64,000 nt of DNA, from the NCBI GenBank assembly GCA_002329155.1, contig DCXY01000029.1, forward strand, positions 1 through 64,000, read 5' to 3'. The translations under genes and the position numbers were made by a program. The stretch is from Stenotrophomonas sp. UBA2124. GTDB taxonomy: Bacteria > Pseudomonadota > Gammaproteobacteria > Xanthomonadales > Xanthomonadaceae. Of the stretch, positions 60,915-64,000 are shown one piece after another; within the stretch, counting starts at the first letter, position 1, and each line of letters begins with the position of its first letter. The notes under the pieces are model-generated. The model did not search any database. It was given only the letters and a program-made list of their open reading frames with translations, and was not told the DNA's origin.

Positions 60915-63071
60915 TCAGCCCAGTCGCCGCGCTTCGTCCACGCCGGGCAGCGCGTCCAGTTTGCCGAGCAGCGTGGACAGCTGGCCGTAATCGCTCACCT
61001 TCAGCCGCAGGCGCAGTTGCAGCCGGCCGCTTTCGCGCAGGCTGTCGCTGTTGATCTCGATGACGTAAGCGTCTTCCTGCGCGATGAGGTTGGTGATGTC
61101 CTTCAGCAGCCAGCGGCGGTCCATCGCGCGCACCATCACATCCACCTCGTAACCGGAGCCGGCACGGCCCCATTCCACTGGCAGCACCCGTTCCGGATGG
61201 GCCGCGCCCAGCCGTGCCAGCGCCTGGCAATCCATCCGGTGCACGGTGACGCCACGGGTCTGGGTGAGGTAGCCACGGATGGGCTCGCCAGCCACCGGCT
61301 GGCAGCAGCGCGCCAGCTGCACCAGCAGATTGCCCACACCCTGCACGGTGAAATCGGATTTGCCGGTGCTGCCCCGGCGCGCGGTGGGCCGTGGCAGCGC
61401 CGGTGTGGCCGGTGCCTGCGCGGCCTTCTCGGCTTCCAGCAGCGCGCGGCTGACCTGGTTGGGGCCGGTGTCGCCCAGCGCCACCTGGATGTACAGGTCG
61501 TCCACGCTGTCGGCATGGAAGCGCTTGGCGGCGACCATCAGGTCGGCCTGCTGCAGCCCCAGCCGCTTGAGTTCACGGTCCAGCAGCTCGCGCCCGGCCT
61601 GCACGTTGCGGGCGCGGTCGAGTTTGTGGAACCACGAGCGCACCTTTTCGCGCGAACGGTTGCTTGCGAGGAAGCCACCGGACGACAGCAGCCAGTCACG
61701 GCGCGGGTCGGCCTCCTTGCCGGTGAGGATTTCCACGCGGTCGCCGCTGCGCAGGTGGTAGGTCAGCGGCACGATGCGGCCGTTGACCTTGGCGCCGCGG
61801 CAGCGGTGCCCGACCATCGTGTGGATGTGATACGCGAAATCCAGCGGCGTGGCACCGGCGGGCAGGTCCATCACCTCGCCCTTGGGGCTCAGCGCGTAGA
61901 CACGGTCCTCGACCAGCTCGGCATCCAGCGCGCCGGCCAGGTCTTCCGGGCTGGCCGGGTCCTGCGCCTGTTCCAGCAGCTGCCGCATCCAGGTGATCTT
62001 GCGGTCGAAGGCCTTCTCCGCGCCCTTGCCGCCTTCCTTGTATTTCCAGTGCGCGGCCACGCCCAGCTCGGCCTGCGCGTGCATTTCATGGGTGCGTATC
62101 TGCACTTCGATGGTGCGCCCTTCCGGGCCGATCACGGCGGTGTGCAGCGAGCGGTAATCGTTGGCCTTGGGCCGGGCGATGTAGTCGTCGAACTCGCTGG
62201 GAATGGGCGTCCACAGCGCGTGCACCACGCCCAGCGTGGCGTAGCAGGCGGCCACATCGTCCACCATCACCCGCACCGCGCGCAGGTCGTACAGCTGCTC
62301 AAACGCCAGTTGCTTCTTCTGCATCTTCCGCCAGATGCTGTAGATGTGCTTGGGCCGGCCACTGACCTCGGCGCGGATGCCCTGCTCGGCCAGCGCGGCG
62401 GAGAGCTTGTACTTGACCGCCTCCACATAGCGCTCGCGAGCAACGCGGGTTTCGTCCACCTCGCGGGCGATGTGGCGGTAGGTCTCCGGCTCCAGGAAGC
62501 GGAAGGTCAGGTCTTCCAGCTCCCACTTCAGCTGCCAGATGCCCAGCCGGTTGGCCAGCGGTGCATGGATGTCGCGGGTCAGCTGCGCCAGTGCGCGGCG
62601 CTCATCTTCGGGCAGCCTGTCGGCCACGCGCATGCAGGCCAGCTGCCGCGACAGCAGGATCGGCACCACGCGCAGGTCATGAATGATGGACAGCAGCAGC
62701 CGGCGCAGGCCTTCGGAATTGCGCCCGGCCTCGCGCCCGGCGTGCAGCGCCCAGACCTGGTCGGCAGCATCCTGGCCGTCCAGCAGGCCATTCACGGCGC
62801 TGGCGGCAGCGCCCAGCGGCAGTTCGGCCAGCCGCGCGCGCAGGCCCGGCAGGTCGAACAGTAGCGCGGCCACGACCACGCCTTCATCGGCGGACAACAG
62901 CGCCAGCGAATCCAGGGTGTCGGCCAGCACCGGCCAGGCCAGGCGCGGAGTGTGGTCAACACCAGCCTGCTGCCAGCAGGTCAGCAGCGCCTGCCGCAGC
63001 GGCTCGGACAGGGCGCGGGTGGAAGGGCGCTGCAGCAGCGTGTCCAGGCCGGGGGAGGAAGAACGGTTCAC
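60915..63071 (-). CDS. relA: GTP pyrophosphokinase RelA, (p)ppGpp synthetase
   Basis: A 718-residue RelA/SpoT homologue that makes (p)ppGpp on stalled ribosomes. The N-terminal hydrolase region is degenerate: the HD motif position reads ALLFDLPG instead of an HD-containing sequence, so it should be synthesis-only. Synthetase motifs are GRPKHIYSIWRKMQKK, YDLRAVRVMVDD and ANDYRSLHTAVIGPEG. A TGS domain (VYALSPKGEVMDLPAGATPL, near 390), a zinc-finger/RIS region (ARCCQPVAGEPIRGYLTQTR) and a C-terminal ACT domain complete it. The start is uncertain: GTG 63071 (used here) or TTG 63080. It is divergent from the small exported proteins. Confidence 0.95.
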   Translation of the reverse strand: MNRSSSPGLDTLLQRPSTRALSEPLRQALLTCWQQAGVDHTPRLAWPVLADTLDSLALLSADEGVVVAALLFDLPGLRARLAELPLGAAASAVNGLLDGQDAADQVWALHAGREAGRNSEGLRRLLLSIIHDLRVVPILLSRQLACMRVADRLPEDERRALAQLTRDIHAPLANRLGIWQLKWELEDLTFRFLEPETYRHIAREVDETRVARERYVEAVKYKLSAALAEQGIRAEVSGRPKHIYSIWRKMQKKQLAFEQLYDLRAVRVMVDDVAACYATLGVVHALWTPIPSEFDDYIARPKANDYRSLHTAVIGPEGRTIEVQIRTHEMHAQAELGVAAHWKYKEGGKGAEKAFDRKITWMRQLLEQAQDPASPEDLAGALDAELVEDRVYALSPKGEVMDLPAGATPLDFAYHIHTMVGHRCRGAKVNGRIVPLTYHLRSGDRVEILTGKEADPRRDWLLSSGGFLASNRSREKVRSWFHKLDRARNVQAGRELLDRELKRLGLQQADLMVAAKRFHADSVDDLYIQVALGDTGPNQVSRALLEAEKAAQAPATPALPRPTARRGSTGKSDFTVQGVGNLLVQLARCCQPVAGEPIRGYLTQTRGVTVHRMDCQALARLGAAHPERVLPVEWGRAGSGYEVDVMVRAMDRRWLLKDITNLIAQEDAYVIEINSDSLRESGRLQLRLRLKVSDYGQLSTLLGKLDALPGVDEARRLG

Positions 63072-63133
63072 AGCAGTCAAATGCGGGCGGATACCCCTAC
63101 ACTAGCGCTCAACCGTCTCCGGGAACAACGCCC

Positions 63134-63649
63134 ATGAAGCTGCCGCGCCTTGCCCTGCTCGCCGTCCTCACCACGCTGTCCCTGTCCCCGTTGATGCCGG
63201 CCCATGCCCAGCGCGTGGTCCAGGGCAACCTGCAGCAGCAGATGAGCGAGGCCGAGTTCAAGGCCGCCGGCCTGGACAAGCTCAGCGCCGAGGAGCTGAC
63301 CACCCTGAACAACTGGCTGCAGGGCAAGGTGCAGCAGGCCGCCACCGCCGCCGTGGAACAGGCGCGCGAGGAAGGCCGCCAGGAAGTGATCGTGAAGAAC
63401 CGGGGTTTCTTCGACTTCGGTTCCAACGAGCCCATCGCCGCCACGCTGCAGGGCGAGTTCCGCGGTTTTGCCAAGGGCCGCAGCTACACCCTGGACAACG
63501 GCCAGGTGTGGGAGCAGACCGACGACACCAGCGTGGCCGGCGTGCGCCGCGACTCGCCCAAGGTACAGATGATCCCGGGCCTGATGAACGTCTGGTACAT
63601 GCGCATTGAAGGGCTGAACACCCGCGCCAAGGTGCGCCGTACCAAGTGA
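63134..63649 (+). CDS. Small exported protein of unknown function
   Basis: A 171-residue protein. A signal peptide (RLALLAVLTTLSLSPLMPAHAQ, cleavage after AHA) is followed by an amphipathic helix (EAEFKAAGLDKLSAEELTTL) and a helical stretch (QGKVQQAATAAVEQAREEGR). A beta-rich tail follows with ATLQGEFRGFAKGRSYTLDN and GQVWEQTDDTSVAGV, which recalls short secreted proteins with an OB-like or SH3-like fold. I cannot name a family. The stop overlaps the next start (TGATG), so the two are co-translated. Confidence 0.8.
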   Translation: MKLPRLALLAVLTTLSLSPLMPAHAQRVVQGNLQQQMSEAEFKAAGLDKLSAEELTTLNNWLQGKVQQAATAAVEQAREEGRQEVIVKNRGFFDFGSNEPIAATLQGEFRGFAKGRSYTLDNGQVWEQTDDTSVAGVRRDSPKVQMIPGLMNVWYMRIEGLNTRAKVRRTK

Positions 63650-64000
63650 TGGCAGGCATGTGCGGCCTCCCGCGCCGGCTGTCGTTGCTGGCAGCCCTGC
63701 TCCTGCTGCTGCCCGGTGCCGCTGCCGCGCAGCAGGTATACAAGTGCAAGGGCCGCTCGGGCGAAACCGTGTATGCCGAGCACCCCTGTGATGCACGCGC
63801 CGAGCCGATGAAGCTGCGCGACGACCCCACCGCGAACACGGCAACGCCACCGCTGCAGGCCACCGGCGGCACCGAGCCGACCGCCACGGCCGCCAGCAAC
63901 GGTACCGAGCTGGAGGCCAACCGCAGCGCCGAGCGCAGCTGCATCGCCAATGCCACCGCGTCGATCTACGGTTCGTCCAACGACCGCGTGGGCACGCTGC
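63649..64000 (+). CDS. DUF4124-type exported protein, cut by the window end
   Basis: The visible 117 codons run to the window edge with no stop. They encode a signal peptide (LSLLAALLLLLPGAAAAQ) and then QVYKCKGRSGETVYAEHPCD, the short Cys-containing DUF4124 pattern. A Thr/Ala-rich spacer (NTATPPLQATGGTEPTATAA) and a second region with RSCIANATASIYGSSNDR follow. The ATG at 63649 shares one base with the upstream stop. ATG 63658 is also possible. The function of DUF4124 proteins is unknown. Confidence 0.75.
   Translation, partial: MAGMCGLPRRLSLLAALLLLLPGAAAAQQVYKCKGRSGETVYAEHPCDARAEPMKLRDDPTANTATPPLQATGGTEPTATAASNGTELEANRSAERSCIANATASIYGSSNDRVGTL

Noticed and set aside
60894..62864. 656-codon plus-strand frame
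   Set aside because: Antisense to relA.
1..64000. tRNA or rRNA genes
   Set aside because: I found no cloverleaf-like or rRNA-like sequence by eye. A covariance search would settle this.

Overview
The window is a high-GC chromosomal stretch from a gammaproteobacterium of the Xanthomonadaceae, most likely Stenotrophomonas or a close relative. The grounds are the metX-metB-hom methionine operon, the tonB-gshB-pilGHIJ-chpA order, the GTAG-headed palindromic repeats (SMAG/REP type), weak Shine-Dalgarno sequences, a large TonB-dependent receptor and the FadE-type acyl-CoA dehydrogenase. I see no tRNA, rRNA, CRISPR array, transposase, integrase or phage gene. This is mostly core genome, with two repeat-rich intergenic islands.

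Layout. 1-1019: a tandem array of five ~206-bp units, each carrying an inverted pair of REP elements. 1020-4341 (minus): metX-metB-hom, behind a SAM-I (S-box) riboswitch and promoter at 4416-4567. 4589-9990 (plus): an M23 peptidase, prfC, a hemolysin III family membrane protein and an AsmA-like protein. 10020-12208 (minus): a CBS-pair protein, a polyprenyl-linked glycosyltransferase and mtgA. 12285-17262 (plus): hslO, an unrecognised exported protein and a TonB-dependent receptor. 17416-22109: a TetR regulator divergent from an alpha/beta hydrolase-fadE-DUF4442 cluster, with two matching palindromic operators between them. 22167-23897 (minus): a frameshifted DUF1304 gene and a nucleotide-transporter-like membrane protein. 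24066-27265 (plus): a GMC oxidoreductase and a class C beta-lactamase-like serine hydrolase. 27352-28092: a second REP array (four ~190-bp units) with different spacers. 28201-28731 (minus): a Lys/Ala-repeat histone H1-like protein behind a long gene-free leader.

29547-35608 (minus): gcvT-gcvH, an NfeD/SPFH pair, a DUF962 protein and the overlapping group nudE-cysQ-mazG-ynfA, followed by rsmE (plus). 36707-48971 (minus) is a complete Pil-Chp chemosensory operon for type IV pili, running pilG, pilH, pilI, pilJ, chpA (about 2,300 residues), a CheB-like protein and chpC. It is flanked divergently by gshB-tonB (plus). 51110-57060 (minus): tsaB, a DinG/YoaA-type helicase, a lipoprotein and the class A PBP mrcB. 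57157-59256 (plus): a two-domain glycosyltransferase. 59280-63071 (minus): a TPR-like membrane protein and relA. The window ends in two small exported proteins, the last cut by the edge.

How the genes work together. The methionine operon forms a single pathway unit (acyl-homoserine, cystathionine, homoserine supply), probably switched off by SAM. The TetR/hydrolase/FadE/DUF4442 group looks like a fatty-acyl catabolism module. PilG-ChpC form one signalling array controlling pilus motors, and the adjacent tonB may supply it with an envelope function. I found no convincing wholly new defence or mobile system. The observations most worth following are the CheB-like protein with lost catalytic residues, the degenerate Hpt domains of ChpA, the two locally amplified REP arrays, the S-box in a gammaproteobacterium, and the operator that sits on the hydrolase promoter and on one of its candidate start codons.
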